A stretch of DNA of 64,000 nt from Alectoria sarmentosa (Eukaryota > Ascomycota > Lecanoromycetes > Lecanorales > Parmeliaceae): assembly GCA_009733775.1 (NCBI GenBank), contig WOGZ01000003.1:186001-250000 (forward strand). Reading direction: 5' to 3'. Within the stretch, counting starts at the first letter, position 1. Each line of letters starts with the position of its first letter. Positions 23,335 through 35,182 of the stretch are shown here, in pieces. The position numbers were made by a program, and so were the translations under genes. The notes under the pieces are model-generated. The model was given only the letters and a program-made list of their open reading frames with translations, did not search any database and was not told where the DNA came from.

Positions 23335-25381
23335 TTGAGTCTGGGAAGTATCCGACTGTAATTTTTCCGAGAGAGGAGCCTGGGGCTTTGATGAGGGCTG
23401 GAGACTTTGGGGCTTTGGGGAACGGGCTGCAAATTTGTCAGAGAGAGAAGCTAACCGCACTTGTCTTCGATTGCCTGGAGGCTGTACTTCTATCAGTCCG
23501 GATGCCTTGCAGAAATGGAAGAATGGGCTTACCGAGACAACTGCTGGAGGACCTTCGGGGGAGACATATAGCTAAGCGGACATTACACGAGCACGTGTAA
23601 CGTCGTTGAGTATTTGAAATTGACTGAGAAAGGCAAGAAGGTATCTCGGGAGGTCTATCGACTGATCTTGAAACAAGACCCACGGGGACGGTCAGGCGCT
23701 TGAGATGTAAACTTGGGTTGGGGTTATTCGGGCTATTTATATTATAAAGTACAGACTGGCTCTGTGAATCTTGGACCTTTTGTAGGATTGAAGGAAGGAA
23801 TAGTGGAATCTACTTATATACTCCCTACCAGCCTGCCCAACGCTGAGTCTGTTGACTATTGTCGTGTGAGGCTCTGGCTAGTTCTAATGTGGTTTGGCCC
23901 CCGCGCACCAGGGGGCAATGCAAGCAAGCCATTATTGTGTACCTACTTTAATTATTTTTCTGGCAGCGAGAAATAGTCTTACTCAGTGGCGCGTCGTTTG
24001 GGAAGCGCTGTGGCATATTCTGAGGCTCTACGGGGGCAATCAGATGATGAGAGCGTGGCTGGTGCCACTTGATTACATCTACCTCAAAGCTTGAAGCGCT
24101 GGCTGGCACTGGCAGTCGTAAAATTTCCTTTACAACATAAACTCCATGGGTTACATCCTGCTTGCTGCGCACCCCCAAATCCTTGAAAAGCACCAACATC
24201 TTTTACCTGTGCGCCACGATTTTGGACACCTGTTGTCTCACTAGTAAAGCCTCAAAGGAGTGATGACAGCGAGTCGCTGCCACCACTGACGACATGTTCG
24301 TCTGACTTCCGTCCCCTCCCAACCATCCGCAGAACCCGCTGGCCGTTGGCACCTCCTGCACGCTGCGAACATCTCGTTCATCTCGCCGGAAGCAAGGCGT
24401 CTATGAGGACTGCCAAACTACGGGCTGCCAATCATTCAATCATGGTGCCGGACATATCACATGCTTCCAGGAGAATTTGCACGGGAGTTAAGAATCTCTA
24501 GCTTGAAGAGCGGTCTGTTGCTGGCATGCTGCGGCAAGTTTCACTGATGGACATTCTTTTCAGCCTCATAGAAACACTACTCAATGCCCCTACCCGAGCA
24601 GCCACTGCCTGTAAGATGACGATATGCACGTTTGCCATGGTGAGATTGAATGTCTACAAGGCGCAATGCGCTATTTCGTTTCACCATCTTTCCTTTTGTG
24701 TTTCGTTCAGCTGACGATAATGAGCTTTGGTGTGGTAAGGTGTATCCATCATGATGGTTGCCACGGATGACTGGGAAGTGCCCTCAAGGACGAGGCTACG
24801 TCCTGCGCAGATGTCTACACCAGATAGCCTTGCGGCTCTTTGGGTTCGATGACTGCAACATAGGGAGCGCAGAGATGCTGAGGTCAGTATGGGCGACTTT
24901 GAGTTCACTGGGAACATTACACGACCAGGTCGAGGCGTCATCGAAAGACTGACAGTAGTCATCGTCGAAGTTGCCGTTAGCATTCCTGATCTTGAGCCAA
25001 AGACAACAAGTATTTGCAAATATGGTGGTCTATCATAGCAATACGCTCTAGTGTTCTCTCGTCCAGGTGCGATATGGAAGACATTCAACCGCGATATGGT
25101 CCGCCAGGATTGGTAAAAGTGTATCTGCACTGCGATTAAGTCCTGCCTATGCTTTGCTTTTCGTATTAAATCCTTGTCTCCACGTAAAGTCGAGCACAAC
25201 ATCAAGTGTTCATTCTTCATTACCGGACTCCGAGCCAAAAATTTCTATTATCCTTCCGTTCGCCTTTAAGTCTGGCTGTTGTGTTGAATCTGTTGTTCCG
25301 CGCTTTGACAAGCAGAGACGCCTTCAAGACTCGCTGTTATGTTGAATCTGTTGTTCCGAGCTTTGACAAGCGGAGACCTCA
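23335..25381. other. Long stretch without supported gene, with a 45-bp duplication
   Basis: About 2 kb with only overlapping unsupported frames, the longest being a 185-codon minus frame (24681-25238) lacking an ATG start and any family feature. A 45-bp near-perfect direct repeat lies at 25275-25319 and 25333-25377 (reported separately). Confidence 0.45.
25275..25377. repeat. 45-bp direct repeat, period 58
   Basis: Copies at 25275-25319 and 25333-25377 differ at three positions only. They begin GCTGTTGTGTTGAATC and GCTGTTATGTTGAATC. The array ends four bases before the stop of the glutathione transferase gene, so it lies in that gene's 3' region. Confidence 0.85.
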
Positions 25382-26044
25382 TCACGTCGCAGGCTTCGAT
25401 GCCTCAGCGCCAAGCACAGGTTCCAACCCCGGATCCCCTTTTGCCATCGCCCTCTTATACCCTTCCGTCGTGCCCACTCTTTTCAGATACGGAATTACGT
25501 TCGGGTATGATTCCAGACTGTACGGCACGAAAAGCCTCATCGTACTCAACGAAAAGACAGCCATGATATCGGCAGCAGTCAAATCTGACCCCGCCAACCA
25601 CTCATGGTCTTTGAGTCTCTCATTGACAAGACCGATAGCATGTCCCCGCCTTGACACCGCATTCTCCATGACCGGATTATCATCAGGCACCTGCGCCATA
25701 CGCATAAAAAAGGTCCTGGTCAGAGAAGGCTGCAGCGTGCCATTTGCATAATGCAACCAATACAGATAATCCGCATAATTCTTCTCCTCTGGCCCCACTA
25801 CCAATTTCCCCTTGCCATATTTCACGAGTATGTACTCCATGACGGCTCCGGACTCGGCAAGCGTGACATCTCCATCCGTGATTATGGGCGCTGAGCCCGA
25901 TGGATGCAACTTCTTTAGCTCCGGTGGTGCGAGCACCGGGGAGCGGTCGTAGACTTTGAGTTGGTAGTCGAGGCCGAGTTCTTCGCAGAGCCAGACAATG
26001 CGCTCGGATTGGGAGCGGCCGAGGTGGTGGACTGTGAGGACCAT
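25382..26044 (-). CDS. Glutathione S-transferase (Gtt1-like)
   Basis: One exon, 220 residues. The N-terminal thioredoxin-fold domain reads HHLGRSQSERIVWLCEELGL, then LHPSGSAPIITDGD (the cis-Pro glutathione site) and LAESGAVMEYI. The C-terminal helical domain carries LAGSDLTAADIM, the conserved N-capping/hydrophobic staple region of the family. These enzymes conjugate glutathione to electrophiles or reduce peroxides in the cytosol. The start chosen is the ATG of MVLTVHH, matching family length; the same frame is open to an ATG 72 codons upstream (26260), which would add an Arg-rich extension. Confidence 0.92.
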   Translation of the reverse strand: MVLTVHHLGRSQSERIVWLCEELGLDYQLKVYDRSPVLAPPELKKLHPSGSAPIITDGDVTLAESGAVMEYILVKYGKGKLVVGPEEKNYADYLYWLHYANGTLQPSLTRTFFMRMAQVPDDNPVMENAVSRRGHAIGLVNERLKDHEWLAGSDLTAADIMAVFSLSTMRLFVPYSLESYPNVIPYLKRVGTTEGYKRAMAKGDPGLEPVLGAEASKPAT

Positions 26045-26542
26045 TGTTGACGCGTGACTGAGAAAGTGAAAGTGGGAGGCTGGAAGATGGCGGGTCCAAG
26101 CAGTTGGATGACGTAGGGAGGCTCGAGGCGCTGCGCCCCGTGCCCGCATGGCACCTAAACAAGGGCAGCAGCCGGGGCCTTTCTCAAGCGAGGGAGGGCT
26201 GCGCCGATCTTTAAGAGCCTCAAGCGGGCTGTGCATCGAACCAGCCTCACCGCCTATCATTCATTAGACTAAAGTACCTTACGACTTTCTCTACCACTAG
26301 TCGATAAGGTAAGCTGACAGGCTCTGCGGGCCTTGGCCGAGTACTAGTACGGGGGCAACAGCAACTTTGATTAGGAGCAAGACGGATGTCTGGTCTGATC
26401 AGTATCGTGGGGGGTGACAGCTGCCTTCAAGCGGCTTTTTGTAAATTGACGACTTTTGCATTCTCCTCACTATTTCTGCTCACTCTATATTCTATGTTTG
26501 TGATGCAGGCCTGGGATTCAAGAAGAGAGCACGTAACGGACG
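26045..26542. other. Intergenic stretch upstream of the transferase
   Basis: About 500 bases, including the in-frame upstream extension (26045-26260) of the transferase frame. Nothing else is recognised. Confidence 0.4.
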
Positions 26543-27558
26543 TTACTTAGGTGCTTCCTGCCAATGTCGGAAGATGAAGCGTAGACTGTCTGGAGCTTGA
26601 TCAGGCCACTCGTTTTGGATCAAGTCCATCATCGAGTCGTAGAGAAGCCGATATGCGTCTGGACGAAAGTGTAAACCTATCGCGAGCTTAGCCACCCCAG
26701 CTCTCACGATCGCCACAGTATCAAGAGCTCACCATCAACCAGTAGCTTCTCCAGAACTTCGTTCCTTGCAAGCTTCTTCGAGCCTGTCAGTGGTTCCCCT
26801 TCCTTCCATCCGGCCTTGGCCATGAAAATGGACCAAACGTCAAGCACGACGACTCCAACCTCTGCTCCGACTTGACGACAAGCATCTGCATACTCCTTGG
26901 TGTGTTCTGCGGTTCTTAGTCTATCTTTGTATCCCCGGAATAGCTCGGCTACTTCCAATTGATACTCGTTGACAGGGGGAGGCGTGAGAAGGATCCGTCG
27001 AGGTTTCTGTGCCACGACGCTTGAATGCTCGAGGATGTCTCTCAGATTCTTCTTGTATTCGTTGAGTGGTACATGCTGACCTGTCGCGCTTCCTGGCAGG
27101 CAAGCGTCATTGGCGCCGAAGAAGACGGTCTAGATGACAGAAATGAGATGGGGTGCTAATGTAGGATGATGTGCTGGTCGTACCATGAAACGAAGACGGG
27201 CTTGTTCTGGCTTTGGCATGAAGCCAGGTAATGCTAAGACGGCATTGGCAGTGTTGTACCCCTAAATGTTCAGCTTGGCTCGAGTATCCTCTCTGGGGCA
27301 GGCGTCGTACAGAGAAGCCCCTGTTGATAACATCAAGCCGTCTAATGAAAGCTAGCAGCGATGATTGATGATTAGAATGTGGTGGAAGACACAGGCAGAG
27401 GTGCAAGACTCGTATGGGGGCATCTTATGAGGAAATCAGAAGGGTCTAGTCATACCATCTTGCAAGGCTGGACTAAAGGCAAAGCCATCTGCTTGACTAC
27501 AGGACTGTTGGGTTATGCTGTCGCCAAACAGCAGGAACTGGTCGTAGGGGCCTTGCAT
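26543..27558 (-). CDS. iah1: GDSL esterase, isoamyl acetate-hydrolysing type
   Basis: Five exons (27558-27456, 27351-27311, 27261-27184, 27129-26733, 26676-26543) join to 250 residues, close to yeast Iah1 (238). Block I is FGDSIT with catalytic Ser14, block II is NRGFSGYN, block III is FFGANDACLPG, and block V is DGLHF with Asp206 and His209. Such enzymes are cytosolic esterases acting on small acetate esters. The last intron (56 nt) must use the acceptor CGATAG; an earlier AG would separate the Asp and His of block V. Exon 2 is only 41 nt. All four introns keep phase. The gene is divergent from the nuclear protein gene on the other side. Confidence 0.9.
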
Positions 27559-28348
27559 GGGAACCTATCTTGGTCAGTGTTGCCGGTGGAAAAGATCGAG
27601 ACAAGGCCTCAATACAAGCATCTTGTAGCTCCAAGTATTCTAACAGTTACTGGTGAGTCCGATTCGGCAGATAGTCGTACGGTCTCTGGAACAGCTAGCG
27701 TGGCTTTGCGGCTCTTGCAGAGACAGTGTAGCAGCTAAAGAGACCGGATTTTGCAACTGGCGTTTAATTCCATTCTATTTCACTTGGCCATCTAGGAGCT
27801 GTCATTGGAAGAGTAGTCGCAGAGAAGAGTGAGAGTGGAAGAAGTTGCACTCAACGTAGTTTACGAGTAGAGCTGCGAATATCGGCCGACTTTCCTACAT
27901 TACCATTCGGATCAAGACTGAGTAAAGTCCACCCCACTTAGCACTGCGAGGTACTGTTGTTCTTCATTATCTAGCAACAGGCCTCCCTATTCAACCTAGA
28001 GACTATGCATGAGTGGTAGATTCTCCAAGTCAAAGTCAATTGGATTCTAGGTACTTGTTTGGCCCCGGCTCCCCATGATTCAGACCTAAGAAAGCCTTAT
28101 TGCTGGGGAAAACAAAGTACCTAGGTAGGTTGTACATAAATGCGGGCGCCGGGTCCAGGTCCAGGTTCGGGCCCAAAATAGCTTAGCGTAGGTCCACACG
28201 ATGATGCTACTTTAGCTTGGTGCGGTCCAACTCTTGGCAAAATATTGACGCGTCTTCCTCGGTCGCAAGCATCATTGTCCCACCATCCTCTCAAAGCAGT
28301 TCACTTTCACAGTAGTATCAGCGCTCAACTACAAGGGCCCATTGCGCA
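27559..28348. other. Divergent intergenic region
   Basis: About 790 bases between two divergent starts, probably a shared promoter region. A plus frame at 27379-27738 is the shadow of the esterase N terminus. Confidence 0.45.
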
Positions 28349-29950
28349 ATGCCTCGTCCAAAGCGCTCCAAGGTCGCGCCCTCAGCCCCTATCACTTTTC
28401 CTCACCTCGCCAAACCAGCCGTCGCATCTGCTGCACAGAAACAGAAAGACATATTCTCTCCAGCATCGTCAGGACGCGTTACTACGACCAGCGACGATAG
28501 CGATGGGCTGGTGGTTTCAAAAAAGATGGGAGCGCAAGGAAAGGGTGTTAAAGTGCAGGAATATACGATGAGTGGTGCCTTAGCTCCAGAGGATATAGGA
28601 CCGACCCGTCTTAAGCCGCCATCGAACCAGACAAGAGCTGCGCTCTCCAAGATCGCTAGGGAGGCTGATCATGCACGGAAAGTGGCAGAGGCGAAGGCAA
28701 GGATGGGCGCAGAGGCGCCGACGGAACCTACGACGGAGCCTGACCAAATACAATCCTCGATACCAACAGAGAACGTTCCAGCATCAAAGCCATCTCTAAA
28801 CGGCATGGGAAATTCTTCTGCCATAAAGACAGCTCAGATGAGCTTGGGATTGAGGACTGGCGAAACGCCCCGCCCACAACCATCCATGCTAGGTGCTACA
28901 TTCAAGAAGAGAGCCAGACAACCTAGCCTGCTCCAAATGCTACAAACACAGAACGACCCAAGCGATGACCTGGACGAGGATGAGCTGGATGACTTTCGCC
29001 CAGACGACGAGTCTACTCCAATGATCAAGTCGATGTTACAGTCAACTTCTCAACACACGTCCTCATCTTCACGTCAGACTTCAGGGTCACGGAAGCGCAA
29101 ATTGGCAACCCCAGAAATCCAAGTCTTAGCATCACAAACACTCGACCCTCCGTCCTCGCCTCCTTCAGTCCTACCACAAGAGGAAGAAGATCTATACGAG
29201 CTACCAGTTGAAGAAGAAGGGAGACCAGAACCAACACTTCCACGACCACGCTCCACGCAAACACCGCAACGGCAGATAGACAGCGACACTCTTGCACCGC
29301 CTCGGAGCAGTAGTCCGGAGAAACCCAAGGCACGCAAGACCCGCAGTAAAAACACCAAAGCCGCTACGCGCCCTCAGCAACCTAGGCGCAAGCAACTCTC
29401 TCCAGCGCCCTCGCCACTCTCATCCGCTTCTACAAATATATCGCCAGTCAAGCCTGTTCCCCTAAAGCCGCTCACGACAGCCACACTTCAAAATCTGCTC
29501 CCACGGCGGCGAGCGCGCCCAAAAACTAGAGGTGAATACGATATCCCCACCAGCAGCGATCTCGAGCTTGACAATACCGGTCTCGATGAGGATGAGGACG
29601 AGCTCAGCTTTCACGCTACAACGAAGATGCGACGGAAGAAGCCTATTCCTGTGCAGAAGCGCGGAGGAAAGGCAAAAGAAGCTCCGGGAAAAAGGATGTC
29701 GAAGACTTACACAAAGAAGACTGTTGTGGTGTCTGATAATGAGAACGATCACGACGACGACGACGACGACGGGGAGGGAGATGAGAACGGTGTGGTTAGC
29801 AGAGGCAGAAAGAAGACACCTGCGTTCGAAGGCAAAGCGAAGGACGAGATGAAGAGGCTGGCGGATAAGTTTCGAGAGGTGGATGAGTATACGTTGGATT
29901 TTGAGGAGATGACGGGGAATAGTAGCAGTCAGATGAAGGATGCGAGATGA
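28349..29950 (+). CDS. Disordered nuclear protein of unknown function
   Basis: One exon, 533 residues, highly polar and low in aromatic residues. It has basic clusters (PRPKRSK at the start, SGSRKRKL near 260), a basic T-L-Q-N-L-L-P-R-R-R element near residue 395, acidic runs including seven consecutive Asp, and a C-terminal helix ending DKFREVDEYTLDFEEMT. The L-L-P-x-R-R element and the F-x-x-V-D...L-x-F-E-E-x-T tail recur in uncharacterised fungal nuclear proteins as I recall them. Chromatin or chromosome-segregation roles are plausible but not shown. Confidence 0.75.
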   Translation: MPRPKRSKVAPSAPITFPHLAKPAVASAAQKQKDIFSPASSGRVTTTSDDSDGLVVSKKMGAQGKGVKVQEYTMSGALAPEDIGPTRLKPPSNQTRAALSKIAREADHARKVAEAKARMGAEAPTEPTTEPDQIQSSIPTENVPASKPSLNGMGNSSAIKTAQMSLGLRTGETPRPQPSMLGATFKKRARQPSLLQMLQTQNDPSDDLDEDELDDFRPDDESTPMIKSMLQSTSQHTSSSSRQTSGSRKRKLATPEIQVLASQTLDPPSSPPSVLPQEEEDLYELPVEEEGRPEPTLPRPRSTQTPQRQIDSDTLAPPRSSSPEKPKARKTRSKNTKAATRPQQPRRKQLSPAPSPLSSASTNISPVKPVPLKPLTTATLQNLLPRRRARPKTRGEYDIPTSSDLELDNTGLDEDEDELSFHATTKMRRKKPIPVQKRGGKAKEAPGKRMSKTYTKKTVVVSDNENDHDDDDDDGEGDENGVVSRGRKKTPAFEGKAKDEMKRLADKFREVDEYTLDFEEMTGNSSSQMKDAR

Positions 29951-30213
29951 CACCTCGAAGCGAGGATGGCTATTGAAGGCGTTTTCCCAATGTGCTGGCA
30001 GATTTCGATCCATTGAGGCATTTCAACTGGAAGAACGGATTGCATATGGTCTAGGCACTGCTTGGATGAGCGCACTTGATGCGCTCTTGTGATGGCCAAG
30101 TGCGTAGGAAACCAAAGCAATCTATAGTTGCTCTCTGCTGCATCTCGATGCTACACAACCGCCTCCCTTTTCCCAGATCTAAGCGGAGAGCATTTTCTGT
30201 CCCAAAAGACCAA
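29951..30213. other. Short convergent spacer
   Basis: Space between the convergent nuclear protein and glutamate 5-kinase genes; nothing recognised. Confidence 0.4.
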
Positions 30214-31817
30214 TCAAACTACTTGTCCAGCATTCTCAGAACTCGCGCTCGGAGTGACAGGTCTACTCTTCTCCCTCTTCGTCAAGCTGACATTCTCCCT
30301 CAACGCCACATACTCCGAATCCGCGTATCCCAACACTCCACCAATCTCCGTACTCCTCAACCCCTTGATTCGCATGATTTCCGCCGCCGAATAATTCACT
30401 AGCGCTCTTCCCACCTCGATAGGCGCCACTGCTACATCGACAGGCACGCCTCCCCCATCAACGCTGTTCTCGTGAGCAGCCGACGACCATGCGGGCGCGT
30501 TTCGTTTTACAACGAGCAGCCGTACGGCTTCTTGCTGTGCGAAATGCCCCTCGACATCCACGATGCCAGCGGGGAGGAGACCGGCTTTGGAGGCAAGGGC
30601 ACGGTGGGCGCCTTGGTCTATGTAGAGGGTGCCGTGGGCGGCGAGGCCGTGGAGGAGCCAGAAGGAGCGGTCGCGGATAGGGAACGGATCGGGGAGGAAG
30701 CGGGTGTGGAGTGGTGGGGTTTGAAGAGCGTCGACGTACAGAGAGGAAATCGAACTTGATAGAGGGGTGTGTTCTGCCGGGGTAGCTGGATTCGAAGGGA
30801 GGTCGGAGTGCACTTCCGCGGCCTTCTGGGCTTGGACGTAATTGACGATGTTGACTATGTTTCCTGGGTTTGACGAGCGGGTGATGACCGTGGTGACACC
30901 GGCGGAAGTTGCGAGACGGGCTGCGACTATCTTGGTCGACATACCGCCAGTGCCTAAAGAGGAGCCGGCAGAGGACACGTCGGCTTCGAGGGAAGATACG
31001 TCTTCAACAACTTCGATTGCTTGGGCATCTGGGTGCGTCCGAGGATTCTTGTCATATAGACAGTCGACGTCTGTCATGAGGAAGAGATAGTCTGCTTGCA
31101 GCATGGCTGCGGTGATGGCGGAGAGGGTGTCGTTGTCACCGAATTTCTCGATTTGCCGAATTTCCTGAGCGGGTTTAGCCATGTTAATCTGGGAACGATT
31201 GTTTTCCTTCACCTACAGAGACCGCTAGGGTATCGTTCTCATTGACAATGGGAATGACACCCATGTTGAGAAGCTCAGTGAACGTGTTTTGAGCATTCAA
31301 ATATTGTGTCCGCTGGTCCCTCATTAGCCCACCATATGCCCACGTGATCTCTCATCTCTTACATACGTCAGCTATGTCATTCCTCGTCAGTAAGATCTGC
31401 GCGATAGGCTGCTGTAGGTGGGCGAACAGGCTTTCCCAGAGGCTCATAAGCCGACATTGTCCTACCGCTGCAAGTGCCTAATCTATACGTTAACGTCTGC
31501 TTTTTCAGCTGTAACGTAGACGAGACGCTGAACCTGTATCCTGGGCAGATGCTTCGGCCTCTTCTCCACGTTCATTCTCCGAAGTCCCACTGCAATGGCT
31601 CCAGAGGAGACAATGACGACTCGGTGTCCATCCTTGATGAGTGCAACGGCAGTCTCGACGATGAGGGAAAGAATAGAGAGTAAGGGCTCATGAGTTTTCT
31701 CGTGGACTATTGAGCTGGAGCCTGTGGAAGACATGGGGTTAGCAACCGTATTTTGATCCGCCCCATGCCTTGCATACCCAGCTTGATCACAATGGTGAGA
31801 TGCTTGTGGCCCTTCAT
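30214..31817 (-). CDS. pro1: Glutamate 5-kinase
   Basis: Five exons (31817-31778, 31721-31534, 31477-31367, 31312-31217, 31164-30214) give 461 residues, close to yeast Pro1. The enzyme phosphorylates glutamate in the first step of proline synthesis. Visible family blocks are TIVIKLGSSSIV, VIVSSGAIAVGL, RPKHLPRIQALAAVGQ, AQILLTRNDIAD, NMGVIPIVNENDT, KFGDNDTLSAI, DYLFLMTDVDCLY and GTGGMSTK. The C terminus is a PUA domain (KAGLLPAGIVDVEG). Exon 1 encodes only 13 residues and starts at an ATG 4 bases after a GTAAGC-like site. Exon 5 begins EIRQIEKFGDND, where most homologues have E-I-K-F-G-D-N-D, so a four-residue insertion is predicted; an alternative in-frame acceptor 18 nt further would remove E-I as well. 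Confidence 0.9.
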
Positions 31818-33099
31818 GCTTACCTGTGTGAAATGCTAGCTAGCCATTGCTCATACACCAGGATATGGACCAGATTTTGACACTGGGAGCGGTCTGATCT
31901 CACCGCATTGACGGTCTGAGCGTATGACACGTGGTAGAGTGCATTGTGCGGTGGAGCGTAGGGGAAATGTTCTCGGAGCAGAATCGGAGCAAAGACTTTT
32001 TTGCTTGGCGGCTTTTTACTTATTCAACGGAGAACCTTGCTGTTGCTAAGTATTGCTATGTATTCCACGACCATCTGCAATCCACCAAAGCCTAGAGAGA
32101 TTCAGCTTCCCAAGCCAATTGCTCATGTTCTTGGTTCTTCAGGTTCTTCTTGTTCTTCCTCCTCTTCAGATGATACATTGTAATCTGCCAATCTTGCTCG
32201 TCCATCATCGGGCAGTACCTCACAATGTCTTCTCGTATTTACATTATACCAAGGACGTCATTTCACAGTCAGGTATACATGTAACGTCGAGTTTCTTTAC
32301 ACAACAAAACGCATTCATTCAATCCATTGACTGCCATGTCTCAGTGAGAAAGCGACTCCAAAGACCGAGAGCTTGATCATCCCACCTCACTGTGTCAAAA
32401 GGCACATTTCTTGCAACTCTCACAGCTTTACACATGCATCTTTTCTTTGGTTTTGGAAGTACAGAAAATCAGATAAATGGTGTTTGGAAAGCTCGATCAC
32501 TGGCTCTGTCCATTAACATTCGAGTTTATCAAAATTGGTGATGAAAGAAACGTTCTTTCAAATTCAATCGGCTTTGCTTCTTGATTTCTTCCTCGTTACA
32601 AATCGCTCATGACAAGATCGTTTTGAATCCACTTTCAAAAGAGGCTACCAAATATGTTGTAGCAGTATGGTTCACCGCCTGAAACATCTCAGAGGGGAAG
32701 GCTGTTGCTAAGGTCGGCGCATCTAGCCGATGTTCGCCGTGAGTCAAGATTGGGGGGGTAAAGTAGTCGATTCCCTTCTTTGTTTTGACTTCGATGACTT
32801 GACATGCTGCATATGTAAAAACCAAGGCAATTCTTGGCTGTGCAATTGGCATATCTGCAGTGCAGTCATCATCCCCCTACGGTGAATGTATCACCTTTTC
32901 CGGGTTCTGACTCCTGAGTACAGCTCAGAGTCGTAGCGCGTCTATAGCGCCTTCCCACAGTCTGACACAAGGGGGTTGCTTGCGTCTTGGTACCTGCGCA
33001 CGGCACGGAAAGACGCTGTACAGCAACTCATTATGTCTCGCCTTCTTCCAATTCATTTTATCAAAGCTTTATGTGCATAAATCTCGTAAGCTCACAGTC
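31818..33099. other. Intergenic stretch
   Basis: About 1.3 kb. A minus ATG-led frame of 81 codons (32607-32852) has moderately gene-like composition but no family feature. Other frames are short. No gene is claimed. Confidence 0.4.
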
Positions 33100-34177
33100 A
33101 TGGTTGTGCAAAATCTATGCTTTGTCCTTCTTTTCCTACATCTACAAAGGGATATCATCGTCTCTGCCACAACTTCGATTGTTTTCTATGCCGACGACGC
33201 CTGCCGAGAAAGCTACATCACAGTGAAAACAGATACCAATGCTGGAAATGGCGACTGTGGTGAAGCCAGTGGGGCTAATAGCGCCATTCTTAGCACTCTC
33301 ATTCGTGGCTGCTCCGGTATCAAGCGTCTCCGAGCTGCTTCCAACGCCCTGACTAACAATGCAATCAGTGACGATCTACTCAGATTACTGTTCAAATACT
33401 AGTGCGAGTAGTGACGTTCTATCCGTTGGAGTGTGTACAGGCATGGCAGTTGGCTCCTTCAGTGTGGACTGTCCTCAAATCAATGGAACTCTCGACAGCT
33501 ATACAACGATTTCAGCAGCCTCTGACCAGACCTCGACACACTCGCCTTCGCCCTCTACATCTACGTCCTCGAATCCATCGTCCCAACAAGGGTCTACCAC
33601 CTCCACACAATCACTACCATCCTCTATATCTGCGTTCTTGTATCCATCGTCCCAACAAAAGCCTACCACCGCAACAAGGCCTTTTGCCCCATCTTCTACA
33701 ATATGTTGCTCTTCAACTCAAATCGGCACGTCCGTGTCAACAGACTCTCGCCCTTCTTCGTCCACAAATTTTCCATCACCGCAATCCCCGAGTTTGGGGT
33801 TAACAGAACTACACTCTACCTTGTCCTTCTTCCCTCCCTCCTCGACTGCATCGTCCTCACCCTCGCAGGTGTCAAAGGAGAGCGATAACAATGACGGATT
33901 GAGTAAAACAACCGAAACCATTCTCACGGTGATCTTACCTGTTTTCACTTCTTCCATTGTGCTGTTTGGCATCTGCTGGTACTTTTGGCGCCGGGGATCG
34001 ATAAAGCCAGGCCTTCAGTTCAGCGGCACGACCGCAAATGATAATCGTCCCGTATTAAGCTCTTCGTACTCGATGGATCATTGGGACTATGTCAGAAGAG
34101 ATTCCCGGGACCGTGGCCGATTGTCTTCGGACAATGAAAATCCCTCGATACCACCATTTCCTCAGGGGCGTATCTAA
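33100..34177 (+). CDS. Single-pass membrane protein with Ser/Thr-rich stalk
   Basis: Two exons (33100-33316, 33369-34177; 52-nt intron, phase 1) give 341 residues. It has an N-terminal signal peptide (MVVQNLCFVLLFLHL), a Cys-containing ectodomain of about 100 residues with at least seven Cys, a Ser/Thr/Pro stalk with two related blocks (S-S-I-S-A-F-L-Y-P-S-S-Q-Q type repeats), one transmembrane helix (TILTVILPVFTSSIVLFGIC) and a basic-start cytoplasmic tail. The layout resembles fungal cell-wall sensors such as Wsc or Mid2, although no WSC domain was recognised. Surface sensing or wall anchoring is inferred from the architecture only. Confidence 0.75.
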
Positions 34178-34312
34178 GACCAAGCCTCATCACCAGTATC
34201 CTCAGAAGCGTCGCCACAGGGTCCAGAAGGAGAGCGAAGAGATGAAGACAAATGAGAGCTCAACCATATCGAGCGACGGTGCTATGTAACAGTAAAATAC
34301 GTAATTATCTAC

Positions 34313-35042
34313 TTAGACACGATAACTCTTAAAATTGAAAAAGCGATCCCGCCAGTGCAAGGCCCATTTGATGTTCTCATCGAACCTGACGTGGTCTGTC
34401 TTCTCCATCTCCTTTAGCGCTCCGTCCATCCCCTGAACGGCGTCCTTCATTAACCTCTTGATACTGTCCATATCCGCCCCTTGTCTGAATTCCAGCAATG
34501 CCTTTCTTCCCTTGATGGTGTATTGCTCGAGCGTCGCATGGACCTGGGCGCCGGTGTCGCCAGACCGCGACACGGCCCGAGCAACCTCGATGCAGTATTG
34601 TTCGGCCTTTTTGACATGCTCCATCTTCTCCGACAGAACCTCCGGGCCGCCGAAGCAACTCAAGTCCATCTCGACGCGCATCAAACCCCAACATACACGT
34701 ATGAGGAGGGAATTGTCGACGATCTCTGGTTGCGATAATTCGCCTCGTGTTTGCAGAAAGCCTTGCCGAGCGGCCTCGCGATCTTCTTTCATGCTTTTTT
34801 TGTCTCGTCGCTCGAGGAGGGTGTACGCATCGTCCACTTCTTTGTCTGCGCGTGGGTTGGAAGTCAGTCAATATGGACATTCTCTGCCGTTATTCGGATC
34901 ACATACAGAGTCTGGACTTGCTGGACTCCAATGCTGCCTTTCGGTTCTTCTGGCCTTCTTGGTCGAGGGGTCGGGATATCTGAAGACCTTTGGTCTGTTC
35001 TTCTGTGAGAGCCGGTTCACCTTCAACCACGTTTGTCAGCAT
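34313..35042 (-). CDS. Small helical protein next to PNP_UDP gene
   Basis: Two exons (35042-34907, 34845-34313; 61-nt intron, phase 1) give 222 residues starting MLTNVVEGEPALTEEQ. The sequence is charged and predicted mostly helical (DDAYTLLERRDKKSMKEDRE, then QPEIVDNSLLIRVCWGLMRV), with no recognised domain. It lies 140 bases downstream of the PNP_UDP gene on the same strand. Stops in all frames between the two argue for separate genes, but a missed exon that makes it the C terminus of the PNP protein is possible. Confidence 0.6.
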
Positions 35043-35182
35043 CAATCCCTGTCCGATCGATATTCAGAGCTGATAGTGAGAGGATATTGAAGACAGCTAC
35101 CGTGACTTGCTGCCCTCTAGAAGCATTACAAGAGCCGACCCTCAGAGTCAGAATCAAACAAGCTTTTGTCCGCAATTGACCT

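Noticed and set aside
24681..25238. 185-codon minus ORF
   Set aside because: Begins with TTG, no coding features, no neighbours that support it.
28834..29395. Ser/Leu-rich minus frames within the nuclear protein gene
   Set aside because: Products of the repetitive acidic/Ser codons on the other strand.
34377..34880. 167-codon Arg-rich minus ORF
   Set aside because: Reads through the intron of the helical gene in the wrong frame.
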